Positions 1 to 11,066 are shown, counted from the first letter of the stretch. The stretch: 64,000 nucleotides of DNA from Tretioscincus oriximinensis (GCA_022410635.1 JAJVDF010000207.1:1324803-1388802); one strand, 5' to 3'. Notes: a model not told the origin generated them from the sequence alone. Program-made: numbers and translations.

Positions 1-492
1 GTTTCCACCTCTGATCAAACAAAAAGTTTCCCACAGTCCAGTCACTGAAAATATCAATGTAATATGCTTGCTCATTTCTTACTTCACAGACTACTGAATC
101 AGTCAGAAGAGGATGTTGGTATAGTTCACCTGCTCTTTGCTTCTACATCTACTTAAGTCAACAATGATTTGGCTTTCAGTGCCATGCAATTCTACGTTTT
201 ACTGACAGTTCTTCATTTTCATCAGACACTTTTATTGTTTTGTTGAGTTGCAGTGGAGAAAAGGGTTATTTGAGGAAGCAAGCAAGCAAGCAGAAAAAAC
301 CCAACCCTTAAGCTCCAGGAACCAGGTCATTTCATGGTGATTTACTCTGTCTTGCCTTCTTTGAAGAAAATGATCATTTCTGCACTGAGTATCACATTTG
401 CCCTAAAAAGAAAATTCCAGAACCACCGAGGCATGAAAGTTGGAAAGCAGCTGGATTTGNATTTTTGACACTTAAGAGACCAACGTAAACAG
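1..492. other. intronic sequence, nothing recognised
   Basis: This is NSMCE2 intron beyond the second coding exon. I see only a short AGCA-type tetranucleotide run near 272-291 and no exon, RNA gene or recognisable repeat. Confidence 0.5.
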
Positions 493-917
493 GAACGGTG
501 GCACAGAGGTTAAGAGCTTCGATGTTTCAACAGAGATGCCAAAGTTCGAGGCTCTATGCCTGACGTGAAGAAGAGTGAGCTCCCTCTGCTGGCCTTCGCT
601 TCAGCCAGCCTAACTGTTTGAAAACAATTTGCAAGTATATAAATAGTTATCACATAAATAGTTATAAAATAGAAGAGGAAGAAGAAGAGGAGGAAGAAGA
701 CGAAGAAGATGACGATGACGACCCGAAGATCTCAGAGCAGCTTACAAGATTATTTTTTGCCTGAAGGCTCACATCTACTTTCCCTATATGTTTTATATGG
801 GGAAAGTAGATGTGAGCCTTCAGGCAAAAAATAATCTTGTAAACTGCTCTGAGATCCTCGGGTCGTCATCTTCTTCGTTTTCTTCCTCCTCCTCTTCTTC
901 CTCTTCTATTTTATATA
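493..917 (+). repeat. tRNA-derived SINE (family A) carrying an inverted copy of its own 3' half
   Basis: The SINE head is at 493-640: a tRNA-like region with a B-box-like GTTCGAGGC, then the family-A signature of a CCCTCTGCTGGC-type motif followed by TTCAGCCAGCC. The 3' half appears twice, first reversed (663-789) and then forward (794-915), which forms a long near-perfect palindrome. Family A recurs at least nine more times in this window, usually ending in a purine- or pyrimidine-rich GAA/CTT tail. Confidence 0.8.
663..915. repeat. long near-perfect palindrome inside SINE
   Basis: The left arm 663-789 is the reverse complement of 794-915, with only a few substitutions and one 6-base indel. 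About four bases separate the arms. Both arms end in the pyrimidine/purine SINE tail. The arms are more alike than unrelated SINE copies in the window, so the inverted copy arose from this element itself, or is an assembly fold-back. Confidence 0.85.
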
Positions 918-1536
918 TGTATAGTATCTACAGCACAATTACCACTTTAGAAAACTTAACCACGAAGAAACTGGAAATCCACAGCTACTTTTTTCTAAGA
1001 CCTATTCTGCACTTACCCTACCATTTTTGGAACCAGTAGAATTCAAACAGCCAGGCCTCTGATTTCAACAATGGAAATGTTTGGTCTGGAAAAGTGCCAC
1101 CTGAATGACAGAATCATCACCCTAGCCCTAAATCCACGGGCAACACAGAACAGCATTTTAACATATTCTTTCAGTTTATTGCAATAGGAGAATACAACGG
1201 TTATAGACAAGTATCTCTAGTATAGGAAGCAACTCAGTGCAGTTTCCTTTACCATACTTCCTTAGTCCAGCACAACACTGTATATCAGCGCCAGCTGCTC
1301 AGCACTCCACAGGGGGTTTGGTGACGGGGCGCATAGAGTTATTTTGCCAATTTCAACCTTCAGTAGTGGCTCTGTTTCCCCATGGGAATCGCCATGTTGG
1401 GGGAATTCCACCTTCCTTTCCCCCAGCATGGTGCTAGTGGTGCTAGGCANTTTCCCAGCAGCCATGGGGAATGAAGGAGGAGCCATCTTGTGAAATAATC
1501 ATTCATAAATCTCAATTAAAAAATGTTTGACTATAC
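918..1536. other. intronic sequence, nothing recognised
   Basis: NSMCE2 intron immediately downstream (in gene orientation) of the 1537-1643 exon. Short overlapping frames on both strands near 1237-1486 have no recognisable protein character. No repeat was identified. Confidence 0.45.
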
Positions 1537-1643
1537 CTTATTTACTGTATCTTCAACTGCTTGCACATAATGGCTCACTTCTCTGGTCATTGCAGCATAT
1601 TCCAACATCACCTTTTCCATTTCATTAATTTCATTTATGTCAT
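1537..1643 (-). CDS. NSMCE2: NSMCE2 second coding exon
   Basis: On the minus strand a T-rich tract ending in TTTGCAG precedes the exon, and GTATAG follows it as donor. The 107 bases supply two bases of a split Asn codon plus 35 full codons, ending exactly on a codon boundary. The peptide includes MEKVMLEYAAMTREVSHYVQ, which matches the mammalian segment that reads as AMVEFATLDRQLNHYVKAV. This is part of the long N-terminal helical region that packs against SMC5. Divergence from mammals is substantial but the helix pattern and the splice phase are kept. The next exon would lie off the left edge. Confidence 0.88.
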
Positions 1644-2782
1644 CTGCAAAAAAAGTGATTTAACTTTTAATTCTATGAAAAAATGCACCAATCCTTTTAC
1701 ACAAAACAATCGTTAACAGTAAAGAAGACAAATGTGTTCAGGCAAAAAAACTGGAATCTAAAAATCATTTAGGTAGGTTATTGTCTTGTCTAGGTGCTAT
1801 TGAGTCAATGTAGACACCATGTTATCTTCTCTGAAAAGGTTGCTATAANACCACCAACCTATCAATAATTCATCCATGAGAGACCGCTTAGGATGTATTG
1901 AAATTCTAGAGAAGGGTGCAAGGGAAAGAAATTGAGCCTTTTACCCATGGTATCAAACCTCTTGAGCTCATCAGTTTGAAAATGAAAACTATCAGCACAC
2001 AAGTATCACTAGACAAAGAAAAAACACAAGGGCCCTGGAACTGGTTGAAAATGACAGCAGATTCAAGGGTTGTGACAATTGGAAGGGAACTGTTGGTAGG
2101 GCTGTGATCTCCTGGGTTTTTTTCACAGACAACATGAGAGTCAGAAAGCTCTAGCTGCTGCGACCTAGGTTGGATTTGTACTGTGACTGTGATACAGTAA
2201 AGGCAACCAATAAATGCAACCAATTGTCCTCAACACTCTCCAATTGCCCCACAAAGTATTCACAAACATATGTTGACCTTACCTTTGTTTTTGCACTTTG
2301 AGACTAGGGAGTAGTCCAAGCAAAGATATTCCTATACAACATTCACATTGCTAATTGCTTGATGACTCCTGAATCATTCCCAAACCATCCTTAAATTTAA
2401 TTAAAAAGTTGACTACACAAGGTTAAATTTAAGGTATGTTTCCTGGAAAGTGCGCATGCTGTGTACCAGCCTTCAAGTCACATGAGGTGTTTTCATCCAG
2501 CTGCAGTGAAGGGGAACCAAGCATGCAGAATGTTAATATTAGAAGCCCTGTAGCATCTGCTACTGCTGATAATTGGGATGACTACAGAAGGAGAAAAGGT
2601 TGGGCCTGACTCAGCAAATCCCTACTCTGAGAAGCTCCACCTGCTGATTATAATAACTTTCGTTTATAATGCCCTTTTTTACCAAACAGACACCCTGTGA
2701 AGTAGGCAGGGGTGAGAGGGTTTTGAAGAACTCCATGACTGGCCCAAGCTCGTCCAGTTGGATTCACAGAGGAATGTTTGTT
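1644..2782. other. intronic sequence, nothing recognised
   Basis: Ordinary AT-rich intron. Short frames at 1906-2223 and 1916-2107 lie on opposite strands and have no conserved character. Confidence 0.45.
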
Positions 2783-3042
2783 GAGAGCCAGTTTGGTGTA
2801 GTGGTTAGAGTGTTGGACCCTTATCTTGTTGTTTGCAGGTTTGATTCCCCACTCCTCCATGAAAGCCAGCTGGGTGGCCTTGGGCCAGTCACAATTCTTT
2901 AGAAGTCTCTCAGGCCCACCTACTCCACAGGGTGTCTATTGTGGAGAAAGCAACAAAGCTATATGTGCCGCCCTTTGGTTGGCCGCCCCAAGAACTTCGG
3001 GTATAGTTTGGGATATAAATACAAACAAACAAATAAATGCAT
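2783..3042 (+). repeat. tRNA-derived SINE (family B), near full length
   Basis: The tRNA-like head has an A-box-like GTGTAGTGGTTAGAGTGTTG and a B-box-like GGTTTGATTCC. A body with the CTTGGGCCAGTCAC motif typical of squamate tRNA SINEs follows, then a tail reading ACTTCGGGTATAG and an ACAAACAAATAAAT run. The head lacks the paired acceptor stem of a functional tRNA. Confidence 0.8.
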
Positions 3043-3045
3043 GAA

Positions 3046-3112
3046 TGTGGAATTGAACTGGGAGACTACCAGACAGGAGTCCAACACTGTAACCACTACA
3101 CAAAACTGATTG
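3046..3112 (-). repeat. SINE family B, tRNA-like head only, inverted
   Basis: The reverse complement reads as the same head (GTGTAGTGGTTACAGTGTTG, then a B-box-like segment). It abuts the tail of the plus-strand copy at 2783-3042, making a tail-to-tail pair with a truncated second member. Confidence 0.7.
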
Positions 3113-3174
3113 TATCACTTCCTCCTACAATTGGGGCTGATCCCTGCAGGAAAGTCTCCACAAGTGCAAACAGA

Positions 3175-3433
3175 AAGGTTAAGAAGAAGAAAAAGAAGGA
3201 GAAAGAGGAGAAGAAGAAGCTGGTTTTTATGCCCTACCCTTTTCACCCAAAGTTTTCCCCACCAGATTAGTGGTGGTACTCATTAATCTACTTGGAATGT
3301 AGGATTATAAATCTACTTTTTTCAAACAATTGAATTGGCAGGTGCTGAGACCAGTAGAGGGCACTCACTGCTCTCCACGGCTGACTCAGGATTTTGAGAA
3401 AGACCATCTCTTAACCTAAGCCATTCGGGCCTC
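3175..3433 (-). repeat. SINE family A, inverted
   Basis: The reverse complement runs from a degenerate tRNA-like head, through the CAGTAGAGGGC complement signature, to a body and an AAGAAG-rich tail at 3178-3220. An L1 3' end begins directly beside it. Confidence 0.75.
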
Positions 3434-4143
3434 TTGAGTGATCCAAATGGGAGTGCTTTAAACAAGTATTTGCAAATCCACGTAAGTCCTTTGTGCAGGC
3501 ATGGGTGTGGGATAAGAGCGATTTACCTCCACTTACTGTGGGACTGTCCAGTAGTAAGATCTTTTTGGAATAGCATATGGACCATGATAGGAAACATCTT
3601 AGGATATCCCATAAACCAAACAAAAGAGCTAGCGTTCTTCCAGATCCATTGTGGTGCATTAAAGAAGGAGAAATATCTTGTTGAACAAATGGTGCTAGCG
3701 GCACAGGCNGTAATAGTTTATGGCTGGAAAGATTCTTCAAAATTTCAAATACACTTGTGGCAGCATTATCTGGCGGATCAGCTAATGGGAGACTTTGTGA
3801 TGGAATCCACTGATTTTAATACATGGGTAAAAAATAAATGGATGAAAAATTGTGCCAAGTTATTGATCTACTGCCAATCAAATTGTTGGGGCAGCCCCTA
3901 AATATCGGCAGTTATAGAATTATCTCTCAGGTCATAGAAAAATACTTGAATGTTATATTTTGTGTATTCTCTCGGGGTGGGGGGATTAAGGTGGAGATGT
4001 GTGTAAATATATGCAAGATTCTTGAAATTGAATATGTTTAAATACGTAGAGCCTTTATGTACTATCAATATTGCTGTATGAATTAATACTTTTATTTACT
4101 TTTACTTGCTTTTGTTGAAAATCAATTAATTATTTTTTTTTAA
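3434..4143 (+). mobile_element. L1-type LINE, 3' end of ORF2 plus 3' UTR
   Basis: The open frame 3434-3898 ends in a stop and carries a cysteine/histidine pattern CRHGCGIRAIYLHLLWDC (C-x3-C-x7-H-x4-C). This is the C-terminal zinc-knuckle-like domain of L1 ORF2, followed by the usual W/F-rich segment. About 240 bases of AT-rich 3' UTR follow, ending in a T-run. The copy is 5' truncated with no reverse transcriptase core. One N interrupts the frame. LINE-1 is inferred from the motif; the subfamily is not assigned. Confidence 0.7.
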
Positions 4144-4668
4144 GTGCAAATCCACCACTTCTTGCCTCCGAGAAATCTNTGTTTTCATGTTGTTTCAATG
4201 CACTGGAAGAAAGACAACAGAAAGAAGATGCTTTGTGAGNAAACTGGAGACCTTCTTTGCACCCATCCTGGTTGTATCCCAGTGCACGTGATAGGTGAAA
4301 GCAAGGTTGCCAGTTCCCACAAAACTCCATCTCCACTGTACTGCCTCTGATGAAACAGCACAAACAAAAGCACACTGCTGATCATTAATGTCACACCCAG
4401 TTAGATTAATTACACAGAAGTGTGTTGGGTGTTGACAAATACTGGCTCTGCTCTTCAGTAATTCTAGGGTGCAATCAGACAGAGCATTTGCTTTTGGTTG
4501 CTCCTTTAAGAAAAAGCATTTCTTCAACAGACGAACAAAAACGGCATTCAAATAATTAGACCAATAAGCCTATTGCATTTCTCGATAGTTTACTCTTTGT
4601 TCACCTCTAAGTCTGGTAACTCCTTTCTGATGAGTCCTTCATCTGCCCAGCTTTTTGTGATACTAATT
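4144..4668. other. intronic sequence, nothing recognised
   Basis: No repeat or exon recognised. Overlapping short frames on both strands at 4130-4551 look random. Confidence 0.4.
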
Positions 4669-5090
4669 CAAGGGTGGGGAACCTTTTTTGTGCCAGGGGC
4701 TACTGGGATATTTGTAACATCACTTGAGGGCCATACCCTCACCGCTCTGAGGCCACACACCCCCACTCTACCCAGGCCCACCCCCTCCTGCCAAGGCCAC
4801 ATTCCAACCCAGGCCACATACCCTCCCTTCCCATGCCCTCATGCAGACCCACAAAACTGCAGATTTTTCAATGCTGCACCCACCTCCCTCTCTCTGTATT
4901 TCACTTCATGTTTTAAAAAGGTGAGGAACCTTTATTTAGCCAGCGAAGCCAAGTGCTTCTCAGGGAACACGCCAACTGTCGGACCAAATGGTTCCTCAAG
5001 GAGAAAGTTGCAAGCCGGATCAAATGGTTCTGCAGGCTACATCCTCTGCCCCCCCCCCCCCCCCGGCTCTAGCTTCCCCACCTCTGCTAA
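4669..5090. mobile_element. hAT-like non-autonomous DNA transposon (MITE)
   Basis: The left end reads CAAGGGTGGGGAACC and the reverse complement of the right end reads CAGAGGTGGGGAAGC. These match the CAG-GGTGGGGAACC termini common to hAT-derived MITEs. The interior is C-rich with a homopolymer of C near 5050-5063. An 8-bp target duplication is not clear. The open frame spanning it (4573-5094) is a by-product of low complexity. Confidence 0.65.
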
Positions 5091-5584
5091 CTGACTGCTC
5101 ATCTTTTAACATCCTTTCCAGGCTCTCTAATTGGCTCCATTTTTCTCCTTTGTGATTAGGTAGTTCTTCACCCAACTTAACTAAGAGAAAGAGTCGCTCT
5201 TGGTGTTATTATTCTTTGAGTGAAAAGGAGGTTTCCATTCCCAGGCTTCAAGATGGAGTAAGGTAATCCTACAAATTCAATGTCTGTCCTTACAAATGCA
5301 AATTCACCTAGAGAAAGTCTCATTGTGTGTGTGTGACGGCATACAGGATGGGAAAAGAACCAAAAGATGAATTTTCCCTATATAACNTTGAATGTAATGA
5401 ACTGAGGGGACGGGGGACCATTTTAGCTGAGATATGGATTAACAGATGATTAGTACTTTGCAAAAGGTGCCTGAGACCACGTTAGAAAACTTAACCAAAT
5501 GTCCAGGCCAACTTGTCACACAAATTTACTCCTAGATTTCTGAATGCAATGGGACTCAATGCATATTAGTTTTATTGGTGGAGA
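5091..5584. other. intronic sequence, nothing recognised
   Basis: No repeat or exon recognised beyond a short GT run near 5325-5334. Confidence 0.4.
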
Positions 5585-5850
5585 AGTTAAAAACAATGGT
5601 CTTTCAACAGAGAGATCAAAGTTCATGTGTCTCCTATGCAAAGGAATGAGTTCCCTCTACTGGCCTCAGCTTCAGCCAATGTATCTGTTTAAAAGCAAGC
5701 AACTGCAAGTAGATTAATAGGTACTACCACAACTGTGGTGGGGAAGACAGAATGTAAGCCTCTGGGTGAAAAATAGCTTATAAGCTGATTTGAATCACTT
5801 TGGATGAGAATGATGGGGTATAAAAACCCAATTCTTATTCTTCTAACGCA
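5585..5850 (+). repeat. SINE family A
   Basis: Carries the signature CCCTCTACTGGCCTCAGC, the body motif GTGGTGGGGAAGACAGAATG and an ATGGGGTATAAAAACC-type tail followed by TTCTTATTCTTC. The tRNA-like head is eroded. Confidence 0.75.
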
Positions 5851-6315
5851 GACACACTTCTCCCACTACAATCACTAATAATATTTTATTTCTATAATTC
5901 AAATATATAATAGCCCCATGATCCATGTGTCAGTGCACTTACACAAAAAACACTTGGTCATCGTGACACAACAGGTGTTTTCCAGGTTTTTCTAAAGGCA
6001 AGTTGTATTTTTCACATATTTTGCAATAAAAGTCATTTTATAGTTCTTGGGCAACATTAGCTAATGTGTTACTCAGAAAAACACTTCCCTATTTTATGCA
6101 AGACTGTGGAGAAGACAGAGAGAAAGGGAGGGGAAATATGTGTGTGATAGAGAGAGTCTATGCATGTAATTTCAGTTACCAACACCTTGTCATTAGGCAA
6201 TCAGGATACTTTGAAAAGCAGTTGCATNGGTTGACTCATCACACAGCCTGAGAAATATTTAATGGAAACATGAATGCCCTCTCTTGTTGAACTACAGCTT
6301 AGACTATAATTAGCC
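5851..6315. other. intronic sequence, nothing recognised
   Basis: AT-rich intron with no identified element. Confidence 0.4.
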
Positions 6316-6435
6316 CCTGTTCTTATAAAGGCCATCAACTTTAGACCAAAATTTGAATCAGCGTTTTCTAACTCTCAGGAAATAAAGGAAGCGTGTTGAA
6401 GCTGAACGTGACCTAAACATAAATCACAAGATTGA
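6316..6435 (+). repeat. 120-bp direct duplication, copy 1
   Basis: Nearly identical (I count only a few substitutions, no indel) to 8149-8268 in the same orientation. It does not match any other repeat in the window. Confidence 0.85.
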
Positions 6436-7344
6436 GAAAGAATATTATCCCTCTGGCTATGCAGCCCAACTGCTACTAGCTGGGAAATGCAAAACAGGAT
6501 CATAAGCCAATGGTGCTATCACCTGCTCAACTCACTTCCACTTAATTACTGGTATTGTCAGACCCATTAGGGGCACCTATTTTCATGTATGGAGACATGT
6601 CAAAAAGTGGCACCCTTCCGATCTACAGTACAGCATGAAATCTGATGTATAATTAAAGGTTCCATCATTTTAACACCCTCTCTCTGCTTGTTCACATGTA
6701 GGACTATGTTGCTGATAAAAGAAATCAAAGCAATGCATCTCCTGGACTTATCACTAGCTGCAAAAATGCATCTAGGTCAAACCTGGAAGGTGCAAAACCA
6801 CTTAAGGTGAGTGCTTGTATGGTCACNACTGGGGCAAGGGGTCATTGGGAGGTGTTACTGTGGTGGAACAGAAGGTGCAAATGATGGGATGGGAGGCAAG
6901 ATTTCATTATTTTACTTCCAAATACTGTTATATTGTTCTTTGTAGTTACATCTATATACAGTTACATAGTATACTTATAATATCGTTGTTCATTGTTAAT
7001 TCTTTAATTATGTTTTTTTNAAAAAATCCAAGTATATTTTTAACCCTATCTTTAAAAATGCATCCCCAACCTGATTTTCACTTTTCGTCTACATAATCTT
7101 GTCACAATTGCAACATGAAATCTGGCATTACTTATTATGGAAAATATATGCAATTTGTACAAAAACCCAGAGTTTCCAAAATTTACTTCTAGTTGTGCAA
7201 TCTTCTTTTTCAGTAGAACCCATGAACACATCAACCCAGCAACAAGCTATCCTTTATGATGTTAGGACCCAGCAATCTTACAAGTAGTAGTTCTTATAGT
7301 AGTTCACCCAAAATGCAAATACCTAGCAATCTTAGATTACTAGC
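6436..7344. other. intronic sequence, nothing recognised
   Basis: AT-rich. Short frames at 6815-7287 on both strands show no conserved domain. Confidence 0.4.
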
Positions 7345-7395
7345 TATGAGACCTCTTTGCTAGATATTCTGGACAAAGATCTACTTTTTTGAAAT
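7345..7395 (+). repeat. Penelope-like element tail fragment
   Basis: The motif TTTGCTAGATATTCTGGA recurs at 32868 and in a diverged form at 9264, where it precedes a TTAACATGGCTACTT segment typical of the ends of reptile Penelope-like elements. Short and diverged. Confidence 0.4.
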
Positions 7396-7524
7396 ATGCA
7401 TGGTNTCTTTTTTAAAACTAGAGAAAACACTCTGTGGCTGAATTCAGAAGAGATCCTCTTATGTTCTTATGTAAGTGGGTCTTCCAATGATCTGGCATAT
7501 GGTAAGTCTATGATAAGTAAGTCT

Positions 7525-7680
7525 ACCTCAGGGATACTGTTGCTTCATCTCAGAGGCATTATCCATCCTAGCAACTATTTTTACCCTTAGCTTCCATGAA
7601 CTTGTCTAATCCTGTTTTAAAGCTATTCAGTCTGCTAGCTACCACCACCTCTTCTGGAAGTGAATTCCACACTCATACTC
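7525..7680 (-). mobile_element. CR1 LINE 3' fragment, inverted
   Basis: Reads on the minus strand as the end of CR1 ORF2 and the proximal 3' UTR. It aligns by eye to the corresponding part of the copies at 31620-31760 and 18720-18860. Confidence 0.7.
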
Positions 7681-8148
7681 AAATCCTGCTCCTGTGTTGA
7701 TAATTAAAGATCCTGTTGAGTCCAGCTCATGTTTCTTTAGAGATACTTTGGACCATTATCCTATTCAAACATAGGATTAAAAAAATGATGCAATAGGCAC
7801 AAGGCAGAGTGTCTTGCCCTCACTTGGCACAATACCCCCAATTAAGGAGGTTTGTTTATCTGACTACTGATAATTTCAGACATCAATTTATACATCAATC
7901 CAATCAATTGCCGTTTTCATTTCCATTACTTGATGAGCTCTATAGAAACAAGGGGCATATTCCCATTAGAACATCTTTATTCACTTAAAATCAAGAAAAA
8001 ACTGATTTTGTTTTATTCTGTTCAATATAAATAACAACAATGCACAGTAGAGCATTTTTAACNGAGTGTTCTTCCTCAGAATCAGGGCTTGGCATCTGTG
8101 TGCTAACGCAGAAGACAGCAAGCCTTGTCTTTAATAGGGATACACGTG
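7681..8148. other. intronic sequence, nothing recognised
   Basis: No element identified. Confidence 0.4.
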
Positions 8149-8268
8149 CCTGTTCTTATAAAGGCCATCAACTTTAGACCAAAATTGGAATCAGCATTTT
8201 CTAACTCTCAGGAAATAAAGGAAGTATGTTGAAGCTGAACGTGACCTAAACATAAATCACAAGATTGA
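8149..8268 (+). repeat. 120-bp direct duplication, copy 2
   Basis: Second copy of 6316-6435, 1833 bases downstream, same orientation and same length. Confidence 0.85.
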
Positions 8269-8335
8269 AAATTCTCGGTATTGGATTGAAAATTCTCAGT
8301 ATTGATTCTCAAGATTGAATATTCTCAGTATTTCC
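8262..8335. repeat. short degenerate tandem repeat
   Basis: Three successive units built on GATTGAAAATTCTCAGTATT begin exactly where the duplicated 120-bp block ends. Only copy 2 of the duplication has them. Confidence 0.7.
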
Positions 8336-8631
8336 TGGAATGACAATCTGTTCAGAAAGAATCAAATGCACTGTATCTAGTTCATATTCATCTTGTTTTA
8401 TGTGTTGAGGCTGGCCCAAATAGTCCAATTATCTCTTCTTACCACTCCCAGCTCTTCTTTCTATTGTGAGTTGATAGGTAAAAGTGGCCATGTGTATACT
8501 ACAAATCTTTAATTCAAATTCAAGTCTTCTGAAGTGACAACCCACTTTGTCTAATTCACACCTTAGAAGAAAGTGTACTTCATACTAAATATTGTCCTAC
8601 CCACAGTACACATAGAGGGAACGATACCATA

Positions 8632-8900
8632 GAGAGAGGCCCAGGGGCACAGCAGTTAAGAGCCCTGGTGCTTCTGCAGAGATACCGAGTTNGAAGCCCT
8701 GTGTTGGATGTGGAGAGGAAAGAGCGCCCTCTACTGGCTTCAGCTCTAACCAAGTCAGCTATTCAAAAGCAGGAAACTGCAATTAGATAAATGGGAACCA
8801 TCACAGCATGGTGGGGAAGATAGCGAAAAACAAGCTTGCAAGCTACTTTGAGTCACCCTTCAGGTGAGAAAAGCGGGTATAAAGACACAGTTCAGTTCAG
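8632..8900 (+). repeat. SINE family A, near full length
   Basis: The tRNA-like head is followed by the GCCCTCTACTGGCTTCAGC signature, the CATGGTGGGGAAGATAGC body motif and a GAGAAAAGCGGGTATAAAG end. One of the best preserved copies here. Confidence 0.8.
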
Positions 8901-10139
8901 CTTCTCCAACTTCTCCCTCCTTCACAGCTTTTCCCTTCGCTGCNGGGCCACTGGCCATCCCCCTAGTCATTAAAGCAATGCAACCCTCATGCAACCTCCT
9001 ACTATCCACTCCTTCAAAATATTTGCATATATAATTTGATTCATCTACTGTATATGTACCTCTTTTCCTGCAACATAGTGAAGGGCTAGCAAAGAAGGAA
9101 GGAGGGAGGGAAGGACTGACAATCCCCCCCCCCCAACTCCAAAAGACCCTTGCTAGAGTAACAAGAAAAAGGAAGGTCGTCTATTTTAGATGCACATTTT
9201 CTAAGAAAGATCACTCTGTCTACCTTTTTCCTGTTAAGTCTATAAAGTGCTATGAGGCTACCTTGCTAGAATTTCTGGATCCAGGTTAACATGGCTACTT
9301 TTTGTTTGTATGGGGGGAATTCCTGATTTAGTCCAGTTCACCAAAACTGAAGGTGGGTTAAAAGTACTTATTGAACTCCAGAGTAGGAAGATTGTAATAA
9401 CTCAGTGCAGCTTTTCAGGAAGGTGCAGCTTCATCAATCTGCTANCCTAAGAACTTGCTCCAGACCCATGGGCAGAAATCCCCATATCTCAGTATTGAAA
9501 CCCCCAGAAGCAAATAGTTCATGAAGATAGCTAACACTTTCTGCAGCAACGTCAAAATGAGTTCTCACCATACTCCTACAACACAAAAGCCACAGAAGTG
9601 TCATTTTTACTAAAATAACTTGAGCCCTCATAGAAAATGTGGGAGGAATAACATCACATCCTGTTCNTGGACTTCCTGGAGGCACCAGGCTAATGTTGGT
9701 CACCCTGATAATCAAAGAGTGAGGACACAATTGTCCTTCCAACCAATCTATGTGGGTGTTTCTTAGGTTCTATACTTATTCCCTATTACATCAACCTTCT
9801 TGCCAGGAAACCTTTCACCATGCACCAGGCTCTGACTTCTAAAAATGCCTGCAAGTGTCAGATATTCAAATGCTAGATCATTTTTTAAAGTCCTCCCCAA
9901 ACCCTTTTACATAGCAAAACTACTGGATAAGTGTGGGTGCCTCCAGAAAGTAGGAGGAAAAATGTAGAATCTTGTTGAAATTCTGCAATGGCTTCTCCAC
10001 CCCTGTCAGACAAGAAGACAAAATTGTAATCCTGTGATGGTACAAAATACCTGGAAGGAATTGTGTGTGCATGTGTGCACGCGTGCATGTGTGTATGTGC
10101 AGCTGATAGTCCTATGATTTTGAATTAGCCATTTGCATA
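8901..10139. other. intronic sequence with a few minor repeats
   Basis: Contains a GGAAGGAGG run near 9093-9115, a C homopolymer at 9127-9136, a Penelope-like tail fragment (listed separately) and an alternating purine-pyrimidine GTGTGCACGCGTGCATGTG tract near 10050-10105 that could adopt Z-DNA. No exon seen. Confidence 0.5.
9221..9300 (+). repeat. Penelope-like element tail fragment
   Basis: The TTTTTCCTGTTAAGTCTATAAAGTGCT segment (split here by substitutions) followed by GCTAGAATTTCTGGATCC and TTAACATGGCTAC resembles the ends of the fold-back elements at 22014-22182 and the tail at 32861-32920. Confidence 0.5.
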
Positions 10140-10516
10140 GATTGACCAGATTATTTGAGGCCCAAACTGGGGTAATTAATATTCATGCTAATTTGCATTC
10201 ATAAATAGGCGAATCACCCACCAACATATATAACCCTCCAAAAACCCTGCCTGAGAAATCCATGAAGCATCCAAGAATTTTTTGAAGTGAGCAAGAGTTT
10301 TCAAAGTGTATGAGAAATTTGCATTTTTTATTTTTTACTGAGAGGAGGGTGCCTTCAGGAGCTGGCCCTGGTTGCCAGAGTAGCCCAGTGGTAATACAGT
10401 GAATTTTTTTTAAAAAAATTTAAAAGGTTTTTTTTTTATCTCAGAAAAAAACGGGGAACTTGCCCCCCTCCCCCCAGAGGGTGGGGTAGACCCCAAAAGG
10501 GGTAATCTGGTCAGAC
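10140..10516 (+). mobile_element. TA-flanked MITE (GACCAGAT family), copy 1
   Basis: The inverted termini are GATTGACCAGATTA at the left and, reverse-complemented, GTCTGACCAGATTA at the right, flanked by TA on both sides. The interior shares the GGGGTAATTAATATTCATGC block with copies at 13130 and 37673. No transposase frame. The TGACCAGAT terminus resembles the crocodilian Chompy MITEs by memory; the superfamily is not established. Confidence 0.75.
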
Positions 10517-10869
10517 TACATCTCTGATTTGACCTCGCTCTTTTTTACAAAGTGTATCCTGCCACAAGTACTCAGATAATTAGGCCATATTGCTATTTTA
10601 TCAAAACCCTCAGGGGACTGATTTTTGAAAACAGCAAATTACAGCTTTTTACATTTATATTCCAGGGTTTGTTGGAATTGGCACAAATGTGTGTGGCAAT
10701 CACAATCCCAATATAGTTTTAGACCTATATAGACTTATCTTAAAATCCAACATGTTCAACTCTCTTACACAACAGGGAGAACCAGTTTACCACATGCTGC
10801 AATAGTTTTCAAAAAATCATCCANACACAGGATAATAAATATTTGCTTCCTTTTATCAATGGCAAGACT

Positions 10870-11066
10870 CTTATCTGGCAGTCTCCCAGTCGGATTCCAC
10901 ACTCCTCCATGAAACCAGATGGGTGNTCTTGGGTCACTCACAGTTCTTTAGAACTCTTTCAGCGCTGCCTACTTCACAGGGTGTTTTTTGTGGAAAAAGC
11001 TATGTGGATCACCATTTAGTTGGCTGCCCTGGAGGCAGGGGACATAAGAATAAATAAATAAACTTC
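10870..11066 (+). repeat. SINE family B, head-truncated
   Basis: Starts at the CAGTCTCCCAGT segment, keeps CTCCTCCATGAAACCAGATG and CTTGGGTCACTCAC, and ends in an AATAAATAAATAAAC-like tail. The tRNA A-box half is missing. Confidence 0.7.

Noticed and set aside
3434..3901. 155-residue frame as a zinc-binding host protein
   Set aside because: The Cys/His pattern and 3' context are those of an L1 ORF2 C-terminus.
4573..5094. 173-residue frame
   Set aside because: Lies across a hAT-like MITE with C homopolymer; composition-driven and without a family match.
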